Source: JANQRZ01 sp965214485
Lineage (GTDB): Bacteria > Bacteroidota > Rhodothermia > Rhodothermales > JANQRZ01
NCBI GenBank assembly: GCA_965214485.1
Contig: CBDCBW010000009.1
Location: 248,001-312,000 of the forward strand
Length of the DNA stretch: 64,000 nt
Direction: 5' to 3'
Position numbers and translations under genes: made by a program
The notes under the pieces: generated by a model
What the model saw: only the letters and a program-made list of their open reading frames with translations
Databases searched by the model: none
Told to the model about the DNA's origin: nothing
In this document: in pieces, positions 8,377-16,687 of the stretch
Numbering within the stretch: position 1 is the stretch's first letter
How the letters are laid out: each line of letters opens with the position of its first letter

Positions 8377-9788
8377 CGAACCAGATGCGCAGGCAAGCGA
8401 GCTTCGGGCGGATCAAAAACGTCCACATGGTCGGCATCGGCGGGATCGGGATGTCGTCGATTGCCGAGGTGCTGATCGCGCGCGGCTACCGCGTCAGCGG
8501 CTCCGACCTCCAGGCCAACGACGTCACCGAGCGCTTGGCTGGGCTCGGGGCGACGGTCCACGAGGGCCACGCCGCCGCGCACGTCGCCGACGCCGACGTG
8601 GTGGTGTATTCCTCCGCCGTCAAGCCCGGCGAGAACCCCGAGACGACGGAGGCCGAGCGCCGCCGCATCCCGCTCATCCGCCGCGCCGAGATGCTCGGCG
8701 AGCTGATGCGCGCCAAGTACGGCGTCGGCATCGCCGGCACCCACGGCAAGACCACGACGACCAGCATGACCGGCCTCGTCGTCCAGGAGGGCGGGTTCGA
8801 CCCGACGATCATCGTCGGCGGCAAGGTCACGGTCTTCGACTCGAACGCCGTCTCGGGCGAGGGCGACATCATCATCATCGAGGCCGACGAGTACGACCGG
8901 ACGTTCCTCCGCCTCACGCCCGTCCTCTCGGTCGTCACCAACATCGAGGCCGACCACCTCGACATCTACCGCGACCTCAGCGACCTCAAGGAGGCCTTCG
9001 TCGAGTTCGCCAACTCGGTCCCGTTCTTCGGCGCGGCCATCGTCTGCCTCGACGACCCCACCGTGCGCGAGGTGCTGAACCAGATCGAGCGCCGGGTGAT
9101 CACCTACGGCACGAGCCGCCAGGCGCAGACGAGGGCCGAGGGCGTCGAGCAGGTCGGCCCGGTGACGCGGTTCGGCGTGATGCGGGACCAGACGCTCCTC
9201 GGGGAGGTGACGCTCCACGTGCCCGGCCTGCACAACGTCCGCAACGCGCTCGCTGCGATTGCGGTCGGGCTGGAGCTCGACATCCCGTTCTCGAAGATTC
9301 AGCAGGCCCTCGGCGCGTTCACCGGCGTCGACCGCCGCTTCCAGATCAAGGGCGAGGTCGGCGGTCTCGTCGTGATCGACGACTACGCCCACCACCCGAC
9401 CGAGATCGAGGCGACGCTGGAGGCGGCCTCGACCGGGTGGCCGGACCGCCGCGTCGTCGCCGTCTTCCAGCCCCACCTCTACAGCCGCACCCGCGACTTC
9501 CAGGAGGAGTTCGCCCGCGCCTTCTACGACGCCGACGTGCTGATCCTGACCGAGATCTACGGCGCGCGCGAGGAGCCCATCAACGGCATCAGCGGCCAGC
9601 TCCTCGCGACGCTCGCCGCGCGCTACGGGCACCGCGACGTGCGCTTCGTCCCCCAGACCGCCGACCTGCCCGCCTTCCTCCGCAAGGTCACGCGCCCCGG
9701 CGACCTCGTCATCACGATGGGCGCGGGCGACGTGTGGAAGTGCGGCGAGGCGTTCCTCGACCAGACCCGGACGGAGGCGGAGGGATGA
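8373..9788 (+). CDS. murC: UDP-N-acetylmuramate--L-alanine ligase
   Basis: This cytoplasmic ligase adds the first amino acid, L-alanine, to UDP-MurNAc. The product is 471 residues. The N-terminal Rossmann loop GIGGIGMS is at about 21-28, the ATP loop GTHGKTT at 122-128, then EADEYDRTFL and DDYAHHPTEI, all characteristic of MurC. The ATG at 8373 overlaps the murG stop, and a GGGAGGT Shine-Dalgarno-like site sits at 8360-8366, one of the few clear ones here. The gene ends in an ATGA overlap with ftsQ. Confidence 0.96.
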   Translation: MTNQMRRQASFGRIKNVHMVGIGGIGMSSIAEVLIARGYRVSGSDLQANDVTERLAGLGATVHEGHAAAHVADADVVVYSSAVKPGENPETTEAERRRIPLIRRAEMLGELMRAKYGVGIAGTHGKTTTTSMTGLVVQEGGFDPTIIVGGKVTVFDSNAVSGEGDIIIIEADEYDRTFLRLTPVLSVVTNIEADHLDIYRDLSDLKEAFVEFANSVPFFGAAIVCLDDPTVREVLNQIERRVITYGTSRQAQTRAEGVEQVGPVTRFGVMRDQTLLGEVTLHVPGLHNVRNALAAIAVGLELDIPFSKIQQALGAFTGVDRRFQIKGEVGGLVVIDDYAHHPTEIEATLEAASTGWPDRRVVAVFQPHLYSRTRDFQEEFARAFYDADVLILTEIYGAREEPINGISGQLLATLAARYGHRDVRFVPQTADLPAFLRKVTRPGDLVITMGAGDVWKCGEAFLDQTRTEAEG

Positions 9789-10546
9789 CGAAGCCCACCC
9801 CAAAACAGCACGGCCCCCGCTGGCTCCGCGGCGCGCTCCTCGGGCTCGGCCTCGCCGCTCTCGTTGCGGTCGCCGTCGCCGGATGGCGGTGGCAGGCGGC
9901 GCTGCCGGCGAGGGCCGTCGAGGTGTCGGGTGCCGTCCACGCCGACCCCGCCGCCGTGCTGGGCCTCGCGGCGGTGCCGGACTCGGCGCTGCTCTTCGCG
10001 CTCGACCCGGCGACGTTGGCCGACCGCGCCCGCCGCCACCCGTGGGTGGCCGACGCGCGCGTGACGCGGTGGCCGACGGGCACGCTCGAGATCGCCCTCG
10101 CCGAGCGGGTGCCCACCGCGCTCGTGCTCGATGCCGAGGGGCGGCCGGCCTATTTCTTCGACGCGGCCGGCTACCGGATGCCGGTCGCGCGCGCGGCCTA
10201 CGACGTGCCGCTGCTCTCCGGCGAGTGGGGAGGCTTCCAGCCGACCCAGCCGACGAGCGACGCCACGGTGCTCGAGCTCCTCGCCGCGCTCGCCGCGGCC
10301 TCGCCCGAGATCGACGCCCTCATTTCCTCCATCGAGCGGACCGCCGACGGCGCGCTCACCCTCACCACCACGCCCCTGCCGGACGGCCGCGCGCTCCCCG
10401 CCGCGCTCGGCCGCACCGGCTTCACCGAAAAGCTCTCTCACCTCCACGCCTTCTGGCACCAAGCCCTCCTCACCCGCCCGGGCCCCGTCCGCCGGATCGA
10501 CCTCCGCTTCGACGGGCAGATCGTGACGGTCGAGGGGGCGAACTGA
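9785..10546 (+). CDS. ftsQ: Cell division protein FtsQ (POTRA domain)
   Basis: This is a bitopic inner-membrane division protein linking early and late divisome parts. The product is 253 residues: a short basic cytoplasmic tail, one membrane helix at about 14-34, then a POTRA-like region beginning RAVEVSGAVHADPAAVLGL and a beta-domain containing HPWVADARVTRWPTGTLEI. Sequence conservation in this family is low, so the call rests on the architecture and on the position between murC and ftsA. The start overlaps the murC stop by four bases. Confidence 0.88.
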   Translation: MTKPTPKQHGPRWLRGALLGLGLAALVAVAVAGWRWQAALPARAVEVSGAVHADPAAVLGLAAVPDSALLFALDPATLADRARRHPWVADARVTRWPTGTLEIALAERVPTALVLDAEGRPAYFFDAAGYRMPVARAAYDVPLLSGEWGGFQPTQPTSDATVLELLAALAAASPEIDALISSIERTADGALTLTTTPLPDGRALPAALGRTGFTEKLSHLHAFWHQALLTRPGPVRRIDLRFDGQIVTVEGAN

Positions 10547-10569
10547 GCGCTGCTTCTGCCTCCAGCCCT

Positions 10570-10597
10570 GTACGGGCGATTCGTGAATCGCCCCTAC
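10570..10597. repeat. GTAGGGGC-family palindrome, ftsQ-ftsA junction
   Basis: GTACGGGCGATTC pairs with GAATCGCCCCTAC around two central bases. The outer box is shared with the other copies but the inner word is GATTC/GAATC instead of GGGTTT/AAACCC. It lies 31 bases before the ftsA start. Confidence 0.85.
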
Positions 10598-10627
10598 GAT
10601 TCCGAACCCTTATCAACCCTCAATCCC

Positions 10628-11872
10628 ATGAATGAACGCATCGTAGTCGGCGTAGACATCGGAACGACGAAGGTCTGCGCGGTCGTCGCCGCCGCCGACG
10701 ACCTCAACCGCATCAACGTCCTCGGCGTCGGGGTCGCGCACTCCGACGGCCTCAACCGGGGCGTCGTCGTCAACATCGACAAGACCGTCGCCGCCGTGCA
10801 GGAGGCCGTCGGCGAGGCCGAGCGCTCGGCGGGTGCCGAGGCGCGGAGCGTCTACGTCGGCATCGCGGGCGACCACATCCAGAGCTTCCAGAGCCGGGGC
10901 GTGATCTCGAGCCGCAACGGCGAGATCACGCAGCGCGACGTGGACCGCCTGCTCGAAGACACGCAGCACGTCGCGATGCCCGCCGACCGGCGGATCCTGC
11001 ACGTCATCCCGCAGGAGTTCATCGTCGACGGCCAGGACGGCGTCGCCGACCCCATCGGGATGAGCGGCATCCGGCTCGAGGCCAACGTCCACATCATCAC
11101 CGGCCTCGTCTCGGCCGCGAAGAACGTCTACCGCTGCATCGAGAAGGCGGGCTACGAGGTCGCCGACATCGTCCTCGAACCGCTCGCGTCTTCGTACGCC
11201 GTGCTGCACGAGGACGAGAAGGCCGTCGGCGTCGCGCTGATCGACATCGGCGGCGGGACCACCGACATCGCCGTCTTCGAGGACAAGACGATCCGCCACA
11301 CCGCGGTCGTCGCCGTCGCCGGCGCGAAGGTCACCGACGACCTCCGCAAGGGGCTCGGCATCCTCGACGACCAGGCCGAGCGCCTCAAGCGGCAGTTCGG
11401 CGTCGCGCTCGTGGACCTCGTCGAGGAGGACCAGGAGATCACGATCCCCGGCATCGGCGGGCGGCCCGAGAAGGCCATCGGGCAGAGCACGCTCGCGCAG
11501 ATCATCCAGCCCCGCCTCGAGGAGATCATGGAGATCGTCGGCATCGAGATCAAGCGCTCGGGCTACGGGCGGCACCTGTCGGCGGGCGTCGTGCTCACCG
11601 GCGGCGGCTCGCTCATCCCCGGCACCGCCGAGCTCGCCCAGGAGGTCCTCGGCGTCGAGGCCCGCGTCGGGACGCCGCTCGGCCTCGCCGGCGGCCTGAT
11701 CGAAGAAGTCAACGACCCGATCTACGCGACCGCCGTCGGCCTGGTGCTCTACGGCCTTCGCCACGAAACCACCGAGTCGGCCCTGCTCGCCGTCGGCGTC
11801 GGCGGCGACGGCGGCGACACGCTCGTCACCAAGCTCGCCGGCCGCATGAAGAGCTGGTTCGATGAACTCTGA
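10628..11872 (+). CDS. ftsA: Cell division protein FtsA
   Basis: This actin-like ATPase tethers FtsZ filaments to the membrane and recruits later division proteins. The product is 414 residues, the normal size. It begins MNERIVVGVDIGTTKV (phosphate-1 loop). The second phosphate motif reads ALIDIGGGTTDIAVF and the adenosine motif GVVLTGGGSLIPG. The C-terminal LAGRMKSWFDEL fits the amphipathic membrane-targeting helix. An upstream in-frame ATG exists at 10583 but it lies inside the palindromic repeat, so I take the ATG at 10628. Confidence 0.95.
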   Translation: MNERIVVGVDIGTTKVCAVVAAADDLNRINVLGVGVAHSDGLNRGVVVNIDKTVAAVQEAVGEAERSAGAEARSVYVGIAGDHIQSFQSRGVISSRNGEITQRDVDRLLEDTQHVAMPADRRILHVIPQEFIVDGQDGVADPIGMSGIRLEANVHIITGLVSAAKNVYRCIEKAGYEVADIVLEPLASSYAVLHEDEKAVGVALIDIGGGTTDIAVFEDKTIRHTAVVAVAGAKVTDDLRKGLGILDDQAERLKRQFGVALVDLVEEDQEITIPGIGGRPEKAIGQSTLAQIIQPRLEEIMEIVGIEIKRSGYGRHLSAGVVLTGGGSLIPGTAELAQEVLGVEARVGTPLGLAGGLIEEVNDPIYATAVGLVLYGLRHETTESALLAVGVGGDGGDTLVTKLAGRMKSWFDEL

Positions 11873-11877
11873 CAGCC

Positions 11878-11928
11878 GTACGGGCGGGTTTCAACCCCGT
11901 CCCTACAGGGTTTCAAACCCGCCCCTAC
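11878..11928. repeat. One and a half GTAGGGGC-family palindromes, ftsA-ftsZ junction
   Basis: A full copy at 11878-11906 (one arm imperfect) is followed by a truncated copy at 11907-11928 ending GCCCCTAC. The nested arrangement suggests insertion or duplication of one copy next to another. Confidence 0.8.
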
Positions 11929-11992
11929 CACCACCACCTATTCACCAACCTACTCAGCAAGACAACCTGGCGTAAAACCCCCGGAGGACATC

Positions 11993-13237
11993 ATGCCCGA
12001 CCAATTCAACACCCGTTTTGCCTTCGACTCCGAAGCGAAAGAGAAAGCAAAAATTTCCGTCGTCGGAGTCGGCGGCGGCGGCGGCAACGCCGTCAACAAC
12101 ATGATCGGCAAAGGCATCCACGGCGTCGAGTTCGTGGCGATCAACACCGATGCCCAAGCCCTCGACGTGAACAAGGCCCCGGTCAAGCTCCAAGTCGGCC
12201 GCGAGCTGACGAAGGGGTTGGGTGCCGGCGCGCGCCCGTTCGTCGGGGCCGAGGCGGCGGAGGAGAGCCGGTCCGAAATCGAGAAGGCCATCGCCGGCTC
12301 GGACATGGTCTTCGTCACCGCCGGGATGGGCGGCGGCACCGGCACCGGCGGCGCGCCCGTCGTCGCAGCCATCGCCAAGCGCATGGGCATCCTCACCGTC
12401 GGCGTCGTGACCAAGCCGTTCGACTGCGAGGGCCGCAAGCGGATGAAGTCCGCCGCCGAGGGCCTCGACCTCCTCAAGGAGACCGTCGACACGCTGATCG
12501 TCATCCCGAACGAGCGGCTCCTCGACATCGCCGAGGACGACACCACGCTGATGGCTGCCTTCGAGATGGCCGACGATGTGCTCTACAACGCGACGCGCGG
12601 CATCTCGGACCTGATCACCGTCCACGGCCTGATCAACCTCGACTTCGCCGACGTCCGCACCACGATGCAGGACGGCGGGACCGCGATCATGGGCTCGGCC
12701 ACCGCGCAGGGCGAGAAGCGCGCCGAGCGCGCGGCCCTCGAAGCGATCTCCAGCCCGCTCCTCGACGGCGTCTCGATCGCCGGCGCGCGCAACGTGCTCG
12801 TCAACATCACCGCCGGCCAGAGCCTCGGCATCCGCGAGGCCACGCAGGCCACGTCGGTGATCCAGCGCGAGGCCGGGGACGAGGCCGAGGTCATCTTCGG
12901 CACCGTGATCGACTCGGAGATGAAGGACGAGCTGCGCGTCACCGTCATCGCCACTGGCTTCGACACCGCGCGTCCGGACGCCCGCGTCCGCCGCACGGTC
13001 CGCCTGGCGGGCGACGAGCCGGTGCCGGGCTACAAAGGCGAGGACAACCTCCGCCACCTCGACACCCCGGCCTACGAGCGCCGCAGCCCCGCTCTCTCGG
13101 ACGAGGACGCCGAGGCCACGCGCAAGCGCCCCGCGAACGTCCGCCGCCTCCAGGCCGACGACTTCAAGCGCCGCCACGAGCGCGACCGCGAAGACGACAC
13201 CGACGTGCCGGCGTTTCTGCGCAAGATGATGGACTGA
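11993..13237 (+). CDS. ftsZ: Cell division GTPase FtsZ
   Basis: This tubulin-like GTPase forms the division ring. The product is 414 residues. The tubulin signature GGGTGTG is at 113-119, with the glycine-rich N-terminal VGVGGGGGNAVNNM before it and NERLLDI and NLDFADV after. The C-terminal tail ends DVPAFLRKMMD, the conserved peptide bound by FtsA. A good Shine-Dalgarno sequence (GGAGGA) lies just before the ATG. It is the last gene of the dcw cluster and is followed by two hairpins. Confidence 0.98.
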   Translation: MPDQFNTRFAFDSEAKEKAKISVVGVGGGGGNAVNNMIGKGIHGVEFVAINTDAQALDVNKAPVKLQVGRELTKGLGAGARPFVGAEAAEESRSEIEKAIAGSDMVFVTAGMGGGTGTGGAPVVAAIAKRMGILTVGVVTKPFDCEGRKRMKSAAEGLDLLKETVDTLIVIPNERLLDIAEDDTTLMAAFEMADDVLYNATRGISDLITVHGLINLDFADVRTTMQDGGTAIMGSATAQGEKRAERAALEAISSPLLDGVSIAGARNVLVNITAGQSLGIREATQATSVIQREAGDEAEVIFGTVIDSEMKDELRVTVIATGFDTARPDARVRRTVRLAGDEPVPGYKGEDNLRHLDTPAYERRSPALSDEDAEATRKRPANVRRLQADDFKRRHERDREDDTDVPAFLRKMMD

Positions 13238-13245
13238 GGGACGAC

Positions 13246-13281
13246 GAACCGCCCGTGACACACCGTTGGCACGGGCGGTTC
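13246..13281 (+). terminator. Perfect 12-bp inverted repeat after ftsZ
   Basis: GAACCGCCCGTG and its exact complement surround a 12-base loop, starting nine bases after the ftsZ stop. There is no following T run, so it may be an RNA-stability hairpin rather than a stand-alone terminator. Confidence 0.5.
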
Positions 13282-13329
13282 GTACCCTACCACTGTCCCC
13301 TCCGGATGACCTCGCCAGGGTTGTCCCCG

Positions 13330-13364
13330 AACCCCGTGCGTACTTCGGTGCGCGCGGGGTTTTT
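13330..13364 (+). terminator. Intrinsic terminator of the dcw cluster
   Basis: An 11-bp stem (AACCCCGTGCG paired with CGCGCGGGGTT, one G-T pair) has a loop containing TTCG and is followed by five T residues. It is the best-formed rho-independent terminator downstream of ftsZ. Confidence 0.8.
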
Positions 13365-13381
13365 GCGGACCCCCCGCCGGA

Positions 13382-13496
13382 CCCCCCGTCCCGCTCGCAT
13401 CGCCCTGCGGGCTCAGCGCTCGCGGGACTGTCCCCCTTCACAAGGGGGACAGCTTTCCAATCCCTGAGCGTAGCGATGAATTGGAAAGCGGGGGGT
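13382..13496. repeat. Cloverleaf-forming repeat, copy 1
   Basis: An outer CCCCCC/GGGGGG stem encloses three hairpins. Arm 1 is GTCCCGC/GCGGGAC (13388-13394 and 13422-13428). Arm 2 is TGTCCCCCTT/AAGGGGGACA (13429-13451). Arm 3 is GCTTTCCAAT/ATTGGAAAGC (13452-13461 and 13480-13489). It sits between ftsZ and the DUF559 gene and is in the same orientation as copies 2, 3 and 4. Confidence 0.8.
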
Positions 13497-13505
13497 GCGG
13501 GTGTC

Positions 13506-13871
13506 CTACTCTACTTTGAACGCTGCCGCAATCGCGGCCAGCACCGCCTCCGGGGCCTCAAACACCTGGCGGTTCTCGAACCGCAGCACCCGAATGCCGA
13601 CGGTGCTGAGGTGCCGGGTGCGCTCGGCGTCGTGGGCGCGCTGCGCTGGCGTGTTGTGCACGGCCCCGTCGAGCTCAATGGCGAGGCGCTCGCGCGGGCA
13701 GTAGAAGTCGAGGACGTAGGGGCCGATGCTGAACTGCCGCCGGAACCGCCGCCCGCCGAGCTGCCGCCGCTTGAGGCGGAGCCAGAGCGCGGCCTCGGCG
13801 GAGGTGCCGTGCGTCCGGAGGTGGCGTCGCGCCGGCTTCTGCGCGGGGAGGTTGTACAGATGGCACGGCAT
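13506..13871 (-). CDS. DUF559 (Vsr-like endonuclease fold) protein
   Basis: This 121-residue protein matches the DUF559 family, which shares the PD-(D/E)XK-type fold of very-short-patch repair endonucleases. Visible family landmarks are the N-terminal SAEAALWLRLKRRQLGGRRFRRQ, then IGPYVLDFYCPRERLAIELDG (the D and E of the presumed active site) and a C-terminal GIRVLRFENRQVF. The length is normal. Known members are mostly uncharacterised. The gene is on the opposite strand from its neighbours and lies between two cloverleaf repeats (ending 10 bases from copy 1 and beginning 71 bases from copy 2), which suggests they form one unit. The function as a nuclease is inferred from the family only. 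Confidence 0.88.
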   Translation of the reverse strand: MPCHLYNLPAQKPARRHLRTHGTSAEAALWLRLKRRQLGGRRFRRQFSIGPYVLDFYCPRERLAIELDGAVHNTPAQRAHDAERTRHLSTVGIRVLRFENRQVFEAPEAVLAAIAAAFKVE

Positions 13872-13941
13872 GGGGTCACGGGAGGCGTTTGGCCTATAGA
13901 CCGCTCCGGCGGTGCGGCGTAACCTCAGACCCTCCGCCGCA

Positions 13942-14074
13942 CCCCCCGTCCCGTTCGCATCGCCCTGCGGGCTCAGCGCTCACGGGACTGTCCCCCTTGT
14001 GAAGAGGGACAGTTCGGGCCGTGCCTGAGCGAAGGGACTTGTCCCGGAGCGATGCACGGCCCGAACGGGGGGGT
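13942..14074. repeat. Cloverleaf-forming repeat, copy 2
   Basis: This has the same plan as copy 1. The outer stem is CCCCCC/GGGGGG. Arm 1 is GTCCCGT/ACGGGAC, a compensated change relative to copy 1. Arm 2 is TGTCCCCCTT/AAGAGGGACA (one mismatch). Arm 3 is a 13-bp perfect stem GTTCGGGCCGTGC, quite different from copy 1. It ends six bases from the stop of the broken antitoxin gene. Confidence 0.8.
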
Positions 14075-14079
14075 GCGTC

Positions 14080-14352
14080 TCACCCTTTGTCGAGATAGCC
14101 GAGCGCCTCGTCCTGCGGTACGGTCTCGCCGCGCCGGGCCTGCTCCTGCGCAGCTTGAATGTCTTCGAGGAGTTCGATCCGTTCCACCATCCGCTCGAAC
14201 TCTCCGGCGTCGAGGACGACGACGGCGCTGCGCCCGTTGCGTGTGAGCACGAGCGGGCGGCGACTCTGTTGCAGCCGGTCGATGAGGGCGGAGGCCTGCT
14301 TGCGAAAGGCCGTGAGCGACTAAATGTCGCGGGCGACGTTGATGCGTTCCAC
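14080..14352 (-). pseudogene. Phd/YefM-like antitoxin with an in-frame stop
   Basis: Read from a GTG at 14352, the frame is MERINVARDI, then TAG at 14320-14322, then SLTAFRKQASALIDRLQQ, RPLVLTRNGRSAVVVLDAGEFERMVERIELLEDIQ and a C-terminal tail to a stop at 14080. This is a complete Phd/YefM-type DNA-binding antitoxin apart from one nonsense codon at position 11. No start codon after the stop would restore the DNA-binding half. The place where a RelE/ParE toxin should follow is occupied by cloverleaf copy 2, so the toxin is gone. I infer a decayed toxin-antitoxin module. Confidence 0.75.
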
Positions 14353-14423
14353 GGGGATGAGCGTTTGGAGAAGGGTAAAAAAAGGCGCTACACAACGTAC
14401 TCTAGTCGGTTCCTCTATCGGCG

Positions 14424-14549
14424 CCCCCACCGTGCTTGCGGTCGCTCGCAAGGCTCGCTCCCGGCAACGCGCGGCTGTTCCCCCTCCTAAGGAGGACAGT
14501 TTCGGGTGTGCGTGAGCCCGGAGGGCAATGCGCTCCCGAAATGGGGGGT
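14424..14549. repeat. Cloverleaf-forming repeat, copy 3 (diverged)
   Basis: The outer stem is CCCCCA/TGGGGG, arm 2 is CTGT.CCCCCTCC-like with GGAGGACAG, and arm 3 is TTTCGGG/CCCGAAA (14500-14506 and 14535-14541). Arm 1 is poorly preserved. It lies upstream of the metalloprotease gene. The rest of the gap from 14353 to 14783 shows no gene. Confidence 0.6.
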
Positions 14550-14783
14550 CCGCTAGCACAGCACGAGAGCCACTTTGTGTTAAGGTATCGTTAAGACGCA
14601 TACTCAGGTGCGCCAGAAGCTCAGTTGTGACGAGCGATAAACCTATCCTGTCTGTGTTTCGCCGCTCTGCTCTCAACCAGGAATCTGTGCACCGATGGCG
14701 TGCCGGAGCGACTTTTTACGAGGTGTAGGGTGAGGTTCCTCCTCTGCTTGCCCTCCGCTTTTCAACTCCAACCTGTGATTGCC

Positions 14784-16679
14784 ATGCGCTACGTCTACCT
14801 GCTCGCCGTCCTGCTCCTCGCTCCCGCGACGGTGCTGGCCCAGTCTGCCCTCTTCACTCCCGATGCGTCCGCCCGCGCTGTGCTCACCGCTCAGCAGGCT
14901 GAAGTGCTCGCCCACGTCGAAGCTTTCGAGGCGTTCGTGGCGACGGAGATCGGACGGGTGCAGCCCGAAGCCTTGGCCGAGGACGGTGCGGTCCGGCTGG
15001 CTCTGCCCGGCGGCACCGTCACGCTCGCGGCCGAGCGAGTCACGGTCCGCGCCGCTGCCGACCGCTCGTGGTACGGCACGGGCGACAGCGAGGGCACCTC
15101 GGGCCAGTTCGTAGCGCGCGACGACGTGATCGTCGGCACTGTTCACCATGCGGGAGAACTGTACACGCTCCGCTCGCTTGGCGACGGGCTGCACGCCCTG
15201 GTCCACCTCGACGGCGCAGCGCTGCCCCCGCAGCACGGCGACCTAGAGCTACGCGACCCCACCCAGGCCACCCGCAAGGCTGCCAACGAGCACGCCAAAG
15301 CCTACGAGGCGCCGTCTTCTGCGAGCTCGGGCGCCGTCACCATCGACATTCTCATCGCCTACACTAACGCGGCACGGATGACTGCCGGTGGAACGAGTGC
15401 GATTGAAGCGCTCGCCCAGCTTGCCGTCGATGAGACCAACACCACGTACAGCAACAGCGGAATCGCGCACCGCTTCGCCCTCGTCCACACCACCAATACC
15501 CCCACTAACGAGATGGGTATAGAGTACGACCTCAGTGACGTGACGTTCGACTGGGACGGTCGCTTTGAGGATGTCCACCCACTGCGCGACCAGTACGGGG
15601 CCGACATGGTGTCGCTGATGGGAGACTATGGTGGACTGTGTGGCAATGGATGGACGTCTTCGCCCGCGTCGGAGAACTTTGCGTTCTCCGTGATCAATTT
15701 CGCCTGCGTAGGCGTAAGCTACCCGCTGGCGCACGAGACGGGGCACAACCTGGGCGCTACGCACGGCCCAAACCCGAACAACCCGTTCTACGCGTACGGT
15801 AATGGCTACTACTACGAGCCTGGTGGGTGGCGCACGGTCATGGTCAACCCGCCCAACGGCACCCGCATCCCGTACTGGTCGAACCCCGACGTTCTCTACG
15901 GCGGCGTCCCCATGGGCACGGTGCAGCACCACGACAACGCGCGCGTGCTCAATGACAACGCCCCGATCATCGCGGAATACCGCGACAGCGTGACGGGCTG
16001 CCAGCAATCGCTCTCGGCTACGCTGGACAATGACGCTCCGGTTCCCGGCGAGACCATCACCTTCGCCGCCACGGTCTCGAACGATGCTGCGAGTGCCGCG
16101 CCTGTGGACTTGTGGCTCGACGTGACCGGCCCGCCGGACGCCCGCCTCCGCCTCGGCTCGGGCACGCTCCCGGCCAGTGCCGCAGCTACGGTCAACGTCC
16201 CCTTCCGCGTCCCCTCGAACGCCCCCGCCGGGAGCTACACGCTCGACCTCCACCTGGGCGACTTCGCCGCCGCCGAGCCGTGCGGCACCGAGACCTTCGC
16301 CGTCACCGTAGCCCCGGCACGCCTGGCTGGCGATCCGTCCGACACCGAATTCACGGCGTCGGTCGAGGGTGCCCTCTTCGCCGCGTCCCCCGCTAGAGCG
16401 CGGACGGCCACCCCGGCAGCAGTATCGGCGATGACGGTCGGCCCGAACCCGGTCCGCAGCCGGACGACGATCCGCTACCAGGTCGAGGCACCCGCCCAGG
16501 TCCGGCTCGCCGTCTACGACCTGCTCGGGCGTATGGTCGCCGTCCTTGAGGACGGGCACGTCGAAGCCGGCTCGCACGCGGCGACGTTCGACGCCGACGC
16601 GCTGCCGAGCGGGACCTACCTCGTCCGCCTCACGACCGGCGGCGCGGTGCACACCAAGCGGCTGACGGTGCTGCGCTGA
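14784..16679 (+). CDS. Secreted metzincin-type metalloprotease with T9SS sorting domain
   Basis: This 631-residue exported protease begins with signal peptide MRYVYLLAVLLLAPATVLAQ. A pro-region follows, then a reprolysin/M12-like catalytic domain whose zinc motif HETGHNLGATH is at 317-327 with the usual third histidine. A beta-rich domain of about 100 residues (SATLDNDAPVPGETITF) precedes the C-terminal type IX secretion sorting domain (about 555-631: VGPNPVRSRTTIRY, VYDLLGRMVAVL, LPSGTYLVRL). It is therefore predicted to cross the outer membrane and be released or anchored at the surface. The ATG at 14784 is chosen because it starts the signal peptide. A cloverleaf repeat lies on each side. 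Confidence 0.88.
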   Translation: MRYVYLLAVLLLAPATVLAQSALFTPDASARAVLTAQQAEVLAHVEAFEAFVATEIGRVQPEALAEDGAVRLALPGGTVTLAAERVTVRAAADRSWYGTGDSEGTSGQFVARDDVIVGTVHHAGELYTLRSLGDGLHALVHLDGAALPPQHGDLELRDPTQATRKAANEHAKAYEAPSSASSGAVTIDILIAYTNAARMTAGGTSAIEALAQLAVDETNTTYSNSGIAHRFALVHTTNTPTNEMGIEYDLSDVTFDWDGRFEDVHPLRDQYGADMVSLMGDYGGLCGNGWTSSPASENFAFSVINFACVGVSYPLAHETGHNLGATHGPNPNNPFYAYGNGYYYEPGGWRTVMVNPPNGTRIPYWSNPDVLYGGVPMGTVQHHDNARVLNDNAPIIAEYRDSVTGCQQSLSATLDNDAPVPGETITFAATVSNDAASAAPVDLWLDVTGPPDARLRLGSGTLPASAAATVNVPFRVPSNAPAGSYTLDLHLGDFAAAEPCGTETFAVTVAPARLAGDPSDTEFTASVEGALFAASPARARTATPAAVSAMTVGPNPVRSRTTIRYQVEAPAQVRLAVYDLLGRMVAVLEDGHVEAGSHAATFDADALPSGTYLVRLTTGGAVHTKRLTVLR

Positions 16680-16687
16680 CCCCCCGC

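Noticed and set aside
13246..13281. Member of the GTAGGGGC palindrome family after ftsZ
   Set aside because: It is a perfect palindrome but lacks the family's outer box, so I list it as a hairpin or terminator instead.
14320..14676. 118-codon minus-strand frame upstream of the antitoxin
   Set aside because: Only its last ten codons belong to the broken antitoxin; the rest crosses cloverleaf copy 3 and has no protein-like pattern.
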